NCBI GenBank assembly: GCA_013398615.1 | Contig: VZSR01001479.1 | Location: forward strand, 10,236,564-10,300,563 | Direction of reading: 5' to 3' | DNA from: Brachypodius melanocephalos | Taxonomy: Eukaryota > Chordata > Aves > Passeriformes > Pycnonotidae | DNA: 64,000 nucleotides | In this document: positions 15,301-25,210 of the stretch, in pieces | Layout of the letters: each line of letters opens with the position of its first letter | Position numbering within the stretch: position 1 is the stretch's first letter | Translations under genes and position numbers: made by a program | Notes under the pieces: model-generated | Told to the model about the DNA's origin: nothing | Databases searched by the model: none | What the model saw: the letters and a program-made list of their open reading frames with translations, nothing else

Positions 15301-18300
15301 GAAGAACTTGGGGAGACAGGTTTGTCTTAAAAGTTGATATCTAGGACATTACAAAATTCTTCATGATACACTCAAAATAATCACATTCCTACAGTATTAT
15401 TTATTGGTTTTATAATTATTTGGAAGACAGCTTTAGGCGCCCAATCAACAACCACCATTACCTGCTTACTGAATTCATCAAAATTCACGAGGGGTCCATT
15501 GTGGAATGTAGGATAGTAAAACACGTATGCCAGCATCCAGGGGAATGAGTGGGATGACTTCTGGGCAGGTGCATGCCAGCAGTACTCCAGGCTGAAGCTA
15601 GTGCAGAAGAGGCAGCGGACAGACACAGTGAAGAGCAGCAGGTAATACTCATTTTCAGTGTCATACCACTTTCTCTGCAAAACAAAACAAAGCTAGATCA
15701 TGATGGTGAAATGCTGTGTTTTCTCCATGGCAAGACAGCAATGTCTACTCAGATCTCAGCTTTTGGGGTCGGCAGCAGCAGGAAGAAACTAAAGCATAAA
15801 GAATAGCAGTGAGAATGAGAATCTAAAGTGAACAGCACTAAACACATGTACAACAAGCACTGGCTTTTGACGGACAAAGGTCCTCCAGAGTTACTGCAGC
15901 CAGCATAGAGAGACGACACTTGATTTCAGAAACATGTTAGGCTGTGAAGAACTAGGACAGCAGGAGAGCTCTTCCTACAGAAATGAAACATTATCTATTT
16001 CAGATTTAGTCCAGTACTACAATATTCAAACCAGCTGGCAACACAATTGATAGCCAAGGGACTACTACAGCTGAAGCTATATGTAAAGACAATGAGTCAC
16101 TCCTGAGAAAACTTAAGGCTGGAAAAAATGTAACTGAGCATTTATTGACTCTTTGACACTTGGCGTCACACTTGTTCCCAACAACAAAAACCTATCATCA
16201 CAAAAAATTTGGAAACCTCAGCAAATGGAGCTTGGCCAATTGATAACTTGTATTGCAGTGGGCCCTCTCCTCATCAGAGCACATCACAAAACTGATTACA
16301 CCACATGAAGAGATTTTACACACTCATTCCCCCTCCCCCTGAACATAAGGGCAACAACCCTTACAACAAATGTTCAGTTTTTCCCATTGGTCCAATAAAA
16401 TACACCAGGACATTTCCTCACAACTGATCAACAGTTTTTCCATATCTGTACTGCCCAGAAAAAGCCACAAGATGAAAAGTAAAACTGAGCTTGCTTACAG
16501 CTAATTGATGCAAGTAACTCATTTGGTACAAATCAAAGTGTTGGAGAAAGTCACCCTCCCTGCAGAAGTCACAGTCACCAATAAGTACAGTACAGGCAAT
16601 TAACTTAGTTAACTAAGTAACTCCAAAACTCAGCACCTTAAATCGGCATGATTAGAGTTCCAATGAAATGTGTTTAATAGAGCACTAGTGAAGTATTATC
16701 ATACTCCAACTCTACTGAATATCACTTACACATTAAGGGACATATTTTTATCCCAGTGCACTGGTCACCACAATAGAAAAATGTGACTTTTGTAACTGGA
16801 GAAGCTCCAGCATGAGTCACTGCAGCACTACTCCTTAAGGTTTCTCAAACCAACCCTTGCTTATATCAACTGAAGGGATAGTATGTTGCCATAGAGATAG
16901 ATGTCACTACAGACAACCACCACCACAATTAATTTGGTGCTTAATTAGTTCTTCTCATATTACCTTGGTTTCTTCCACGGCGGGTATGCGTAAAGTGGAC
17001 AGAAGGATAAGGGAGCACAACCACGTCAGGAGTGACAGCTGAAACTGAGCCACAGCAAAGGAAATAGCTGCATGTAACAAAATGACAGCAAAGCCCTTGA
17101 TTCCCAGTAACAACCAGCAGGCAGCCATTCCATAAACCATCAAGCACCATGGTTTATACTGTCAGAAAAAGAAAAGTTAACAATCTTTAGTTTAACTATT
17201 TCTAAACAAAAAGGCACTCAATACTTTTGCTGCCTATACAGGTTCTGCAGAAGAGACAAATACAGTCAACAAAGTGAGGAACATGCATGAAAAAACCCAG
17301 AAACCCAACCATATCCCCAAAAGTGAAAGGGAAGGTGTTTCTGCAGTAGCATCACATGAAAACCAGAGCCTCACTAATTTGAGGGAGAACTTCTTATCCT
17401 TCCCCAAACTAGCAGGTGTAACACCACACAGAGATCATTTCACACAATCATGCAATCATTTAGCAATCATGCCGAAACCCAAGCAGCCATCACTTTACAT
17501 ACTTCCCTCATAAAAGAACAACTGCATCCTTCTTATGTGTACAAGTCAAACAATGCTGTTTAATGGCTTTCAACAAGGCAGAGGCTTTTAGAGGTTGGAG
17601 GCTGAAGTCTCCAAACATTAAGGTAACCAAACCCCCCTCCAAATTCACACCACGGAATGAGATTTACTACTCGCAGTGGCCTCACTGCAAAGCTTCCCCT
17701 GTGCGCAGTAACTAACCCACCAGAAACTCCCTACTGGGAAGAAAATCCCTACATACCTTCTCTACCAAGAGCCTGGACATTTGCGATACCAGCAGGTGAC
17801 CAGCCAGAAGCCACAGTATACGTTCCCTTCCCCATTCAATCCAGTAGCTCCACTCAAAGTCCATGGGGTCCTGTGGCAGGAAGGAAACTGGTCACTATGT
17901 GTGTCTGGCCATACGGGACAAAGGATACCTCTGTGATAACACCAGTTGTGTGGTACCCAACAGAATTCCCACATCTCAGGAATACCATTTCAGCAATCCA
18001 GTTAGATCACTTACAGCAGTGAACTCAGCACCATTTTCACTTCCAGTGGACAAACAGAGCTTTAGATTCTGTTGTGTATCCTGAGCCTCACACTGGTGCT
18101 GAAGCTGAGCAACTTCAGCTCTCCTGAGGGATTCAGAGAGCAACCCTGATCTGCCTTGGAAAACTAAGAACTTCAATGGAAAGGTGCTTTGCTGGAAGAA
18201 AAGTTTAACTCCCCATTTCAGCAAAGCATAGTCACAATCAGCTGGAGCTAGGTCAGCTGGAGTTACCTGTGGCATGAAATTTTTATCTAAATTAGGTAAG

Positions 18301-20609
18301 AGGGATCACCCAGCGTGCAATACAGAGCCCCACTAAAAGTTCATCTCAACTGCCTTAAAGTTTTGGAGAAAGGACGTATCAAAGGGCCATTGTCAGCAGT
18401 GATGGCAGGCCTAAACACCAAACACTTCCACAGACATACATTCCCGCTTTTGTGTAAGCAATCTTCAAGATTAGCTGCATTATTTGCTTTTGAATGCACA
18501 ACCTTTTGAAGAAATGCAAGCAAGGTGGGGTAGGGATGTATTTTTTGGTTTGGGGTAGAGGACTGCCAGTTCTCAGGGTTTGTTTGTTTGTTTTTTTTTA
18601 ATACCAACTATGTTTCTTTAAGACCTTACACCTCAAATCTGTTCTCCTCTATGCTGTACTGCAGGCCATCCAGAAGAAAAACATGGTCGTTGACATTAAG
18701 CATTATCCAAATCACCCAGTAACAAGAAAAAAGGGGAAAAGGCTGCAGAAAGTGTCAAGGATGACCATAGTTTTAAGGCCAAACAGTAAAATAGAGGGTT
18801 ATCAAGAGATGTAGCAAACAATAAACACTTAAGCCAGCAATCAAGAAAAGGAACAAAACTTTGGTTATGATTCTTAGATCCAGACACAACCAGCCAGTCT
18901 CTCTTCCTCGTCAGAAACAGCAGACTAAAATTAACTATGAATATCCAAATCTGCATGTTACTATAAAATTCTAAAGCTAAATCAGAAGCTTGGATACGCA
19001 AAGGGCATGGAGGCACAATTATTGCCACAAAACGAGATGCTGTCACCCCTCCTACCTTTTTTAGCCCTCGAAAGAGAGTCCCTGGGTCCAGCCCAAACCT
19101 TCTGTCCATTGCAGCTTCATACTCTACAGGGAAGAACAAACCTTTGATAAAGACACAGCAGCCAGAGCAGGAAGAGTCAGAGGTGGGCTCTCTCCTGCTC
19201 AAGAGCAACACATTCCCACATGGTCTCCACCAGTGAGGATACCCATATTCAGGGAAGGGCAAGTTACCACATCGCTGCTCACTATATGGGGAACCCAAAT
19301 GTGCCACAGCTCTGCACCATAGTAACGGCAAAGCAATTTCCCAGAACCAGTGTTTTGATTCCTGCTGGCAACAGCGACAGTAGCAGCAACCCATCTTTTA
19401 CCAGGCAAGACCTGCTTTAATCCTCACTCATCATTTTTCAGAACTGCCTGGTTTCACCCACTCGGGCAGAAGAGGGGGACAGACACGAGAGTGGCCAGTA
19501 CAACCAAAACAGGGAAAAGCTGCTCAGAAAAGCTTCCTCTAGAGCCCATTGCCATCACATTTTGCTGCTTCTGAAGACTTGCTGTATGCATGGGTGCACA
19601 GCTCTGTACCCAGTTACACAGCACTCCTTCCACTGCTCTGCAAGTGCCCTTCTGGCACTCCTGTTCTTCCCTTGAGAACTTTCAAGAGCCAGGTAGAGCC
19701 ATTAATGTAGAACCTTGCTGATTAAAGCCTAGTAAGATGCAACATGTATTCCCTGCAAAGTCTTTCTGGCTTGTTATACTTTTATAATACAATCTTTATT
19801 TCCATTTAAATACCAATGTGGTATAACACAACTTCTTTTCATCTACAAATTGTACTTAATTTGTTTAAAATCCCACCCTTGCTCTGCAATACATAGCTCC
19901 ATAGCTCCAAACAAAGCTACCACAGCAGCTACCAAGAGGTTACACAAGGCAGAGAAACAAACTGACCAAGGTTTGGAAACAAACTGACCACAAAGCCCTA
20001 CAGACAACCCAACCATTGCTCTGAGTCCTAGACTCAGCACTGGAGCCCCAGGCAGGGAACACCAACTTGCCCTAGGGCCTCTCTAGGTTTAGACCCTGGA
20101 ATGTACCATCAGAAGGCACAGCTGCTTCTGAACCATCCACCTACAAGGACCTGGTGGTGACTAGCCAGGAAAAACAAAACAATTCAAACCAAACTTTCCT
20201 GAATTTTCCCTGAGCAGCTGAGCTTCAGAGGTCTCCCTCATCTTTTTCCTGGCAGCCACGTCCGAGGACAGCATTGCCATGGGCCTTCCTAGCACCCAAA
20301 GGCAAAAAAGCCCTGGGACAAAGCGCTCTGCCCAGGTGGCATCTGCCTACTGCTTTCTCGCATAGAGCAGGTTGGCAGCTGGGGAGAATGCAGGGGGTCC
20401 TCGCACAGAAACAAAGTAGAAACCAACCAGAGCGGAGAACTCACACCCAACAGCCTCGGCAGCCACGGGCGGGAGCGGTGCCGAGCGAGCACGCCCGCCC
20501 ACGTCGCACACTTACTTCGAGACACTTGGTGCGCTTCGTAGAAAGCGTAAAGGTGGGAGCCCACGGTCAGGAGCCCGTAGAAACACAGTTCCCAGGCCGG
20601 CAGCAGCAT
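3178..20609 (-). CDS. HHAT: HHAT, Hedgehog acyltransferase (5' two-thirds, seven coding exons, runs off left edge)
   Basis: HHAT is a multi-pass ER membrane enzyme of the MBOAT family that attaches palmitate to the N-terminal cysteine of Hedgehog proteins. Joining 20609-20516, 19123-19056, 17870-17757, 17158-16964, 15674-15462, 12914-12743 and 3328-3178 gives an open frame of 335 codons plus a split Arg codon; every junction is GT-AG and the phases fit. The product follows remembered human HHAT almost throughout: an N-terminal WEL...YxFYE segment, DFEWS.WxEWG, ENEYYLL, SFPWMLAYVFYY.HNGP, WW.LAELM.HLMY and GLALAQVLFFYVKYLV. The human protein is about 493 residues, so roughly 160 residues, including the region of the catalytic Asp339 and His379, lie beyond the left edge. 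Cys324, the human haem ligand, aligns with a Cys here. No stops or frameshifts were seen in the exons. I am very sure of the identity; exon ends are by eye. Confidence 0.95.
4675..5088 (-). mobile_element. CR1 LINE, truncated, broken by assembly gap
   Basis: Read on the minus strand this is the 3' part of a CR1 retrotransposon. The left part (4675-4920) is the CR1 3' end in reverse, with the 'GGCTGGAAGAGACCTTCAGA...GAGTCCAACC' type tail. The right part (5021-5088) reads GSVLGPILFNIFIDDMDEG on the minus strand, matching the CR1 region roughly 1 kb inside the 3' end. A 100-N gap separates them. It is degenerate and not active. Confidence 0.85.
4921..5020. other. Assembly gap (100 N)
   Basis: Exactly 100 N, the usual placeholder for a gap of unknown size. 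It lies within a CR1 copy. Translations running through it are meaningless. Confidence 0.99.
7356..7447 (+). mobile_element. CR1 LINE 3' end fragment
   Basis: About 90 bp matching the terminal CR1 3' UTR in sense orientation: 'GGTCTAGTGGAAGG', then 'TTGGAATTAGATGATC' and 'AAGGTCCCTTCCAACCC'. It is severely 5'-truncated. It lies in a HHAT intron, antisense to the gene. Confidence 0.85.
7531..8097 (+). mobile_element. Solo LTR of an endogenous retrovirus, probably ERVL-type
   Basis: A 567-bp element starting TG (TGCACTGC) and ending CA (CCACAACA), flanked by a perfect 5-bp direct repeat TGCAT at 7526-7530 and 8098-8102. A TATAAA motif is at about 7790 and an ATTAAA-type polyadenylation signal at about 7966, followed by T-rich U5 sequence. 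The end 'CTGGGGTTAAGCCACAACA' resembles bird ERVL LTRs. No internal retroviral genes are present, so it is a recombined solo LTR. Family assignment is from memory. Confidence 0.85.
12168..12206. repeat. Short direct duplication, period 22 bp
   Basis: The 17-mer CACAGTTGGGCATTTTA occurs at 12168 and again at 12190, in a HHAT intron. Probably a simple local duplication. Confidence 0.8.
12743..12914 (-). CDS. HHAT: HHAT sixth coding exon
   Basis: A 172-bp exon, 57 codons plus one base, from acceptor TTCTTTAG to donor TTGG|GTGAGT. It codes for residues 229-285, opening MRRQE and containing FFWWCLAELMIHLMYIHALYSS, which matches the human WWWLAELM.HLMY.HAIYSS segment (the quoted run is split here only for description). 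The final base joins exon 7 to make Gly286. Confidence 0.95.
15462..15674 (-). CDS. HHAT: HHAT fifth coding exon
   Basis: A 213-bp exon, 71 codons, phase 0 at both ends. The acceptor follows a long T-rich tract ending TTTTGCAG; the donor is AAGCAG|GTAATG. It codes for residues 158-228 and carries the most recognisable HHAT motifs, WYDTENEYYLL, TSFSLE.CW and SFPWMLAYVFYY followed by HNGP. This is the start of the conserved MBOAT core. Confidence 0.96.
16964..17158 (-). CDS. HHAT: HHAT fourth coding exon
   Basis: A 195-bp exon, 65 codons, phase 0 at both ends, from acceptor TTCTGACAG to donor ACCAAG|GTAATA. It codes for product residues 93-157: YKPWCLMVYGMAACW, then LLHAAISFAVAQF, then LLTWLCSL.LLSTLR and VEETK. 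These are three hydrophobic stretches separated by short polar turns, as in human HHAT. Confidence 0.95.
17757..17870 (-). CDS. HHAT: HHAT third coding exon
   Basis: A 114-bp exon, 38 codons, phase 0 at both ends, from acceptor CTGCCACAG to donor GAGAAG|GTATGT. It begins DPMDFEWSYWIEWG, the conserved DFEWS.W.EWG motif of HHAT, followed by a hydrophobic stretch (residues about 73-90 of the product) that should be a membrane segment. Similarity to human is clear, with several substitutions, for example Tyr for Phe in the SFW motif. Confidence 0.93.
19056..19123 (-). CDS. HHAT: HHAT second coding exon
   Basis: This is a 68-bp exon between acceptor CCCTGTAG and donor AAAAAG|GTAGGA. It adds a Lys codon split with the previous exon, then 22 residues (YEAAMDRRFG...FRGLKK). 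The segment aligns with the human charged loop EHEEELDQEF...LFGGLKK after the first membrane segment. Phase is 1 in and 0 out, which fits both neighbours. Confidence 0.92.
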
Positions 20610-20641
20610 CGGCACGGGAGCTGCTCCCTCCGGCCGCCTCC
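20516..20641 (-). CDS. HHAT: HHAT first coding exon (start codon at 20609)
   Basis: The ATG is at 20609-20607, preceded by about 32 bases of UTR back to an acceptor at 20641. The exon codes for 31 residues plus one base and ends at donor A|GTAAGT (20516/20515). Residues about 6-24 form the first hydrophobic segment, with the WEL and YAFYE motifs that align with the human N terminus. The start is one residue longer than human because of an extra Leu after Met1. The same frame is open upstream for about 80 codons, but that stretch is GC-rich UTR sequence without HHAT similarity, so this ATG was chosen. Confidence 0.93.
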
Positions 20642-20963
20642 CTGCGGGGAAAGAGAGGACGGGAGCGGTTTCCTGGAGGAGGGCAGGCAGGCACCGAGCA
20701 CCGGGACACCCGGCACGGGCACCACGCCTCCAGGACCCCGCGTTGCCGGGCTCGGGCTCAGAGGCGGCCCCGCTCCGCCCGCAGCTACCGGGAGGGCAGG
20801 CGAGCCATGCCCGGCCGAGCCGGCTGCAGAGGCCCCAGGTCCAAGAGCTCAGCACGGCCCGCGGCTGGCGCGACCCTCGGGACAGAACCAGGGTCGGATC
20901 GCGGCTGGTCTCGCCGATCCAAGGACAGACGGGAGGGGAAGGGAGACGCCGCTGCCTCTTTAC

Positions 20964-21100
20964 CTGAGGAGGACTGTGCCGCTAGCAGAGGAAGGAGCGG
21001 CAGCCGCGGCCTCGGGCGGGCCAACCGGAGGCTCCACAGCCGCAGGCGAATGGGCGGCCCCGCACCCGGCCGCTCCCGCCGCTCCGCCACACGGGCGACC
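20964..21100 (-). other. HHAT: HHAT 5' UTR exon 1 (donor-supported; 5' end unknown)
   Basis: On the minus strand a strong donor (CTCAG|GTAAAG) sits at 20964/20963 inside the CpG island. It pairs with a strong acceptor (pyrimidine tract ending CCCCGCAG|G) at 20642/20641 just before the start codon. This implies a noncoding first exon ending at 20964 and a UTR intron of 322 bp. The transcription start was not located; 21100 is an arbitrary outer limit. This is inference from splice signals only. Confidence 0.55.
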
Positions 21101-21248
21101 CCACGCCCGGTCCCTCCCGGCCCCTTACGGGCGGTGGCCGCCCCGCGGAGGGAGGGCCGGGGGCGGGAGCGGGGCGGAGCTGCCGGCCCTGCGCGTCCGG
21201 GGCCGAACGCTGGGCGGCGCTGCAGCCCGCTCGCCTACGGGATGTGCG

Positions 21249-21792
21249 CAGCTACAGGGCGGGCATACANNNNNNNNNNNNNNNNNNNNNNNNNNNNNNN
21301 NNNNNNNNNNNNNNNNNNNNNNNNNNNNNNNNNNNNNNNNNNNNNNNNNNNNNNNNNNNNNNNNNNNNNAGCTACAGGGTGTGCATACACAGCTACAGGG
21401 CAGACATACACCTGCAGGGTGTGCATACACATCTGCAGGGTGTGCATACATCTGCAGGGTGTGCATACATCTACAGGGTGTGCACAGACAGCTAAAGGGA
21501 GTGCAGTGTGCTTACATGCCTACAGGGCATGCATACACAGGTGCAGGTTGTGCATACACGGCTACAGGGTGTGCATACACATCTACATGACGTGCCTACA
21601 CATCTACATGACATGCATACATCTATGGGGTGTGCATGCACATCTATAGGTCATGCATACACCTACAGGGTGTGCATACACCTACAGGGTGTAAATGCAC
21701 TTACAGGGTGTGCATACACAGCCACAGGGTGGGCACAGCTACAGGGTGTGCATACATACACAGCCTGCACACACCACTACAGGGTGCCCATA
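21249..21792. repeat. Minisatellite of 19-21-bp units next to the HHAT CpG island
   Basis: A degenerate tandem array with consensus close to AGCTACAGGGTGTGCATACAC. Units are 21 bp, or 19 bp when the leading AG/AC pair is missing. I count about 22 recognisable units to the right of the gap and one directly left of it. Frequent variants change CTACAGGG to CTGCAGGG or CTACATGA. Open frames through it read as repeated HLQGVHT or SAGCAY-type peptides and are artefacts. The array starts where the CpG island ends, on the upstream side of HHAT. Confidence 0.92.
21270..21369. other. Assembly gap (100 N)
   Basis: Exactly 100 N within the minisatellite, immediately beside the HHAT CpG island. The true size is unknown; the array may be much longer than shown. 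Confidence 0.99.
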
Positions 21793-22316
21793 ACAGCCTT
21801 CCACAGCCTTCTTGCCCACTCCCACCAGAGTGCAAGGGACACTTATGCTGGGACACTGGTTTTACCATCATCACGACACAATCTGATAAATTAGCAGGTC
21901 TGAACAGCACCAACAAAGCATGAGCATGAGGCTGGAAGTGCTGGTGGTGACTATTCCCTCCTGGATCAACCTGCATTTTAGCAAGGGCTTCCTCCTCCTG
22001 GCACTGCAAACATGGCTAATGAACCTCACTGTTCCTAGAGTAAAAAACACACTGACTTTTCAATCCCAAAGGTTTGAGCAATCTATGCTCATCTGATCTT
22101 GCACCTGTGACTTTTAACCCTATCTGTTGCTGAGATCCATGACGTCCCATTTTAATGGGGAGAAATATTTCATATCCTATTAGACATTTTCTTGCTAGAT
22201 TTAAAGTTCCTCTTATAAGTAATACTTTTTTCCCCGATCACCTGGCTACAGCCTCAAATTCCTGTTTCCGGATCCTTGAAACCCAGGCTTCTATCTGATA
22301 CTCCAGGTGGAGGCAT
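21793..22316. other. Gene-poor stretch, nothing recognised
   Basis: Unique-looking sequence between the minisatellite and a CR1 copy. I recognise no gene or element. Confidence 0.4.
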
Positions 22317-23010
22317 AGAATCAAAGAATCACAGAATAATTAAGGTTGGAAAAAACCTCTAAGATGATTGAGTCCAACCTTTGACTGAATACTGCCATGT
22401 GAACTAAAGCACAGTGCTAAGTGCCACATCTAGTCATTTCTTCAGCACTTCCAGGAAGAGTGGCTCCACCAACTCCTTGGGCAGAGAGCTCTAATGCTTA
22501 CCTACCCTTTTCATGAAGAAATTCTTCTCAATGTCCAACCTGAACCTGCCTTGGTGGAGCTTGAGGCCGTGTCCTCTTGTCCTGTCAAGAGTTGCCTGGG
22601 AGAAGAGACTGACCTCTACCTGGCTACACCCTCCTTTCAGACAGTTGAAGAGGGTGATACAGTCACCCTTGAGCATCATCTTTCCAGAGTAGACACCCCC
22701 AGCTCCCTCTGCTGCTCCTCACAGGACTCATTCTCCAGACTTTTCATAAGCTCCATTGCTCTTCCCTGAACATGCTGCAGTGCCTCAATATCTTATTTGT
22801 AGTGAGGGGCTAAGAACTGGACATAGCACTCAAGGTGTGGCCTCACCATTGCCCAGCACAGGACAACCACTGCCCTGGTCCTGCTGGCCACACACAAGCC
22901 AGGATGGCCCACGTGACCACCTGGCCACACGCTGGCTCATGTTCAGCTGGCTGTCAAGCATCACCCCTCGATCCTTTTCCACTAGGACATTTTCCAGCCA
23001 CTCTGCTCCA
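22317..23010 (-). mobile_element. CR1 LINE, 5'-truncated 3' portion
   Basis: About 690 bp of CR1 in reverse orientation. It opens with the reverse-complemented 3' end (AGAATCACAGAATAATTAAG... GTTGGAAAAAACCTCTAAG). It then shows the usual landmarks, 'TGAGGCCGTGTCCTCTTGTC', 'CAGCTCCCTCTGCTGCTCC', 'AGAACTGGACATAGCACTC' and 'CTCGATCCTTTTCCACTAG'. Open frames inside are not intact ORF2. The right limit is uncertain. Confidence 0.88.
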
Positions 23011-24681
23011 GTCAGTTATCAGTCTCATCAGTACAAGGAGCTGACTTCCCTATCTGAACCAGACGTGCACATCCTAATATCTCCAATAATTATATTTGTC
23101 CATCGGAGCCTATGATAGTTTTAAATGATTTTTGCCTTTACCTCCATTTTTTCTTTCTGTGTCTCTTTGCCAGAGAATGACTCACCTTCAGTTTATGGTA
23201 TCAATTGTGATAGCCCCTAGGCATGTGAATTGCATTTGCTCTGTGGAACTGCTGTAAAATCCCAGGGTTAGGGATGTTTTCCTCTGTGATGCCCAGATGT
23301 TATTCTCTGCTGATAGTGTTCCCCCAGTTCTTCGCCCTCATTAGGTTAGTTAGTACGTCCTCCCCCACCAAAAACAATTGACAACGGACTGCACAACAGC
23401 ACTAGAACAACTGTCCTGAACTTGTAAAAACAAAGAACTGCAGCTGAGTTACAGCCACTAAGGGTCAGCAGAGTTTGTTTTCCTGCAGTTTTGTGGTTTC
23501 TGGTCACCTCTCTGAAGCCGTCACAGACACCAGGCCCTCTAGATGGCTGCATAAGACCAGCAATATGCCAGCTGCAAAAAGCGAATAGGTACAACAAGGT
23601 ATAGATTTTCCATCAGGTTACTCTTAAAAGGACATCTTTATTACTAGTTACACAGTGAAAAAAGCCCTGTATGGACCAGTGATCAGTTACCCTTCCACAA
23701 GAGTCACTGCCAAGCCCAGTGAACAGGAACACTGACAAACTCGACAACAGGCCCAGCTGGAAGATCTCACTGTCTGGAATTCTACATCAGATTATTTTTT
23801 CCCACCCTTATTCAAGCTATTTTATATAATACAACCTGACAAGTCTCAGTGAACGAGTTTGCAAGGGTAGCTGTAAACTAAGCTGCTGAACATCACTAGC
23901 ACAAATACCTATGCATTGACACAGCCCTCATTATTTTAGATGGCATGAATGAAAAGCAAGTTCTACTACTCCTAGAGTCACTGACAGGCAGGAGTGGAAT
24001 CTGGGAGTAAAAACTCTAGAAAAATGGCAGAAGAAAATCCTGTTTGTCATTTGATCAGCAAGGAGGTAAGGGGTATTATGTGTCTTTTGCCATGTGTCTC
24101 AGCAGCTACACAGGCCTGGCAGCCTCTTCAAAGCATATGCCCTTGGAGAAGAAAGCAGTGTTACTCTGTGTGCACGTGGCAGATTTCTCTGAGGCCAAAA
24201 TTAACAATCAGTCTTGGGCAAAATGATGATTTGTGATGGCAGAGATGTTTTCTTGGCACAAATTAGGAGCATCACTTCTGTTTGAAGGTTTGCACTGTGC
24301 TTACTCATTTCCAGAATGGCTGCAGAGTGTCCTCCTCCCCCTCCTCCATGAACAGAGGGTCAGACATCTTGTAGATTGGGTCAGGCATCACTAGCAGAGA
24401 GTCTGTCCCTACTAGATGTTCATGTCCCCTTTTTTAACTTCTATCACTTCTGAAGCTGGCATAGCATCTGAGTTGAAAATGTTGTGTTTTGACTGTAAAG
24501 TTCAAATGGCATTTGGTCAAAGTCACCATTTCTTTTATGGTAAGCTGAAATGTGGTTACCAGGAACTTAAGCAAAAAAAATCCATAATGAAAGAGGACAG
24601 AGGTAACAGGAGGCCTTTTAAGGAGGCCCTTACTATTGCCTTTCTGTGCAAGGTGAGCTTTTACAAAACTCTTCATTATGT
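23011..24681. other. Intergenic sequence between two CR1 copies, nothing recognised
   Basis: No exon with plausible splice sites and familiar protein similarity, no RNA gene and no repeat family was recognised on either strand. Confidence 0.4.
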
Positions 24682-25210
24682 AATCACAGAATGGGTAAGG
24701 TTGGACCCACAGTGGGTCATCTGGTCCAACCTCCCTGCTCAAACAGGGTCATCCCAGAGCATAATACACAGGATTGCATGCCAACAGCTCATCAATATCT
24801 CCAGTGAGAGAGACTCCACAACCTCTCTGGACAACCTGTTCCAGTGCTTGGTCACTGCACTGTAAAGAAATTCTTCTTCATATTTAAGTGGAACTTCCTG
24901 TGCATCAGTTTGTGCGCATTGTCCTTGTCCTATTGCCTGGCACCACTGAGCAGAGCCTGGTCCATCTTCTTGACACTCCCACTTCAGACACTGACAGACA
25001 TTGACAAGGCTCCCTCTCAGTCATCTTTTCTCAAGTCTAATAGGCTCAGCTCCCTCAGCCTTCCTTCATAAGCGATGCTCCTGTCCCTTAATCATCTTTG
25101 TTGCCCTTCTCTAGACCCACTCCAGTAGCTCCACATCTCCCTTGTACTGAAGCACCAAGAACTGGACACAGCACTCTGAAATAGGCTTCACCAGGGCTGA
25201 GTAGAGCCTA
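24682..25210 (-). mobile_element. CR1 LINE, 5'-truncated 3' portion, different subfamily type
   Basis: About 530 bp of CR1 in reverse orientation, starting at AATCACAGAATGGGTAAGG. It contains 'TTGGACCCACAGTGGGTCAT', 'AGACTCCACAACCTCTCTGG', 'GTGCATCAGTTTGTGCGCA' and 'AGAACTGGACACAGCACTC'. The 3' end differs from the 22.3-kb copy, so it is a separate subfamily or insertion. Confidence 0.88.

Larger units (their letters stand above)
12915..20515 (-). other. HHAT introns between coding exons 1 and 6
   Basis: The introns are 12915-15461, 15675-16963, 17159-17756, 17871-19055 and 19124-20515. No mobile element or RNA gene was recognised in them. Open frames crossing these segments are either shadows of the exons or read-through into introns. 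Confidence 0.6.
20440..21260 (-). promoter_or_regulatory. HHAT: CpG island and promoter region of HHAT
   Basis: The stretch is strongly GC-rich and full of CpG, against an AT-rich background on both sides. It spans the first coding exon, the UTR intron and the inferred noncoding exon. GC-box-like motifs (GGGCGGG, GGGGCGGAG) occur at about 21160-21180. No TATA box was seen near the inferred first exon, so this is likely a dispersed, housekeeping-type promoter. Large open frames here on both strands are a by-product of GC content. Confidence 0.75.

Noticed and set aside
17657..18022. A 121-codon plus-strand frame
   Set aside because: It is the antisense shadow of the HHAT exon at 17757-17870 with flanking intron.
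18696..19394. A 232-codon minus-strand frame
   Set aside because: Only 68 bp of it is real coding sequence (HHAT exon at 19056-19123); the rest is intron read-through.
20274..21649. Very long open frames over the CpG island and minisatellite (438 and 280 codons, plus strand)
   Set aside because: They run through 100 N, depend on GC-rich composition and a 21-bp repeat (a multiple of three), and lie antisense to HHAT exon 1 without similarity to known proteins.
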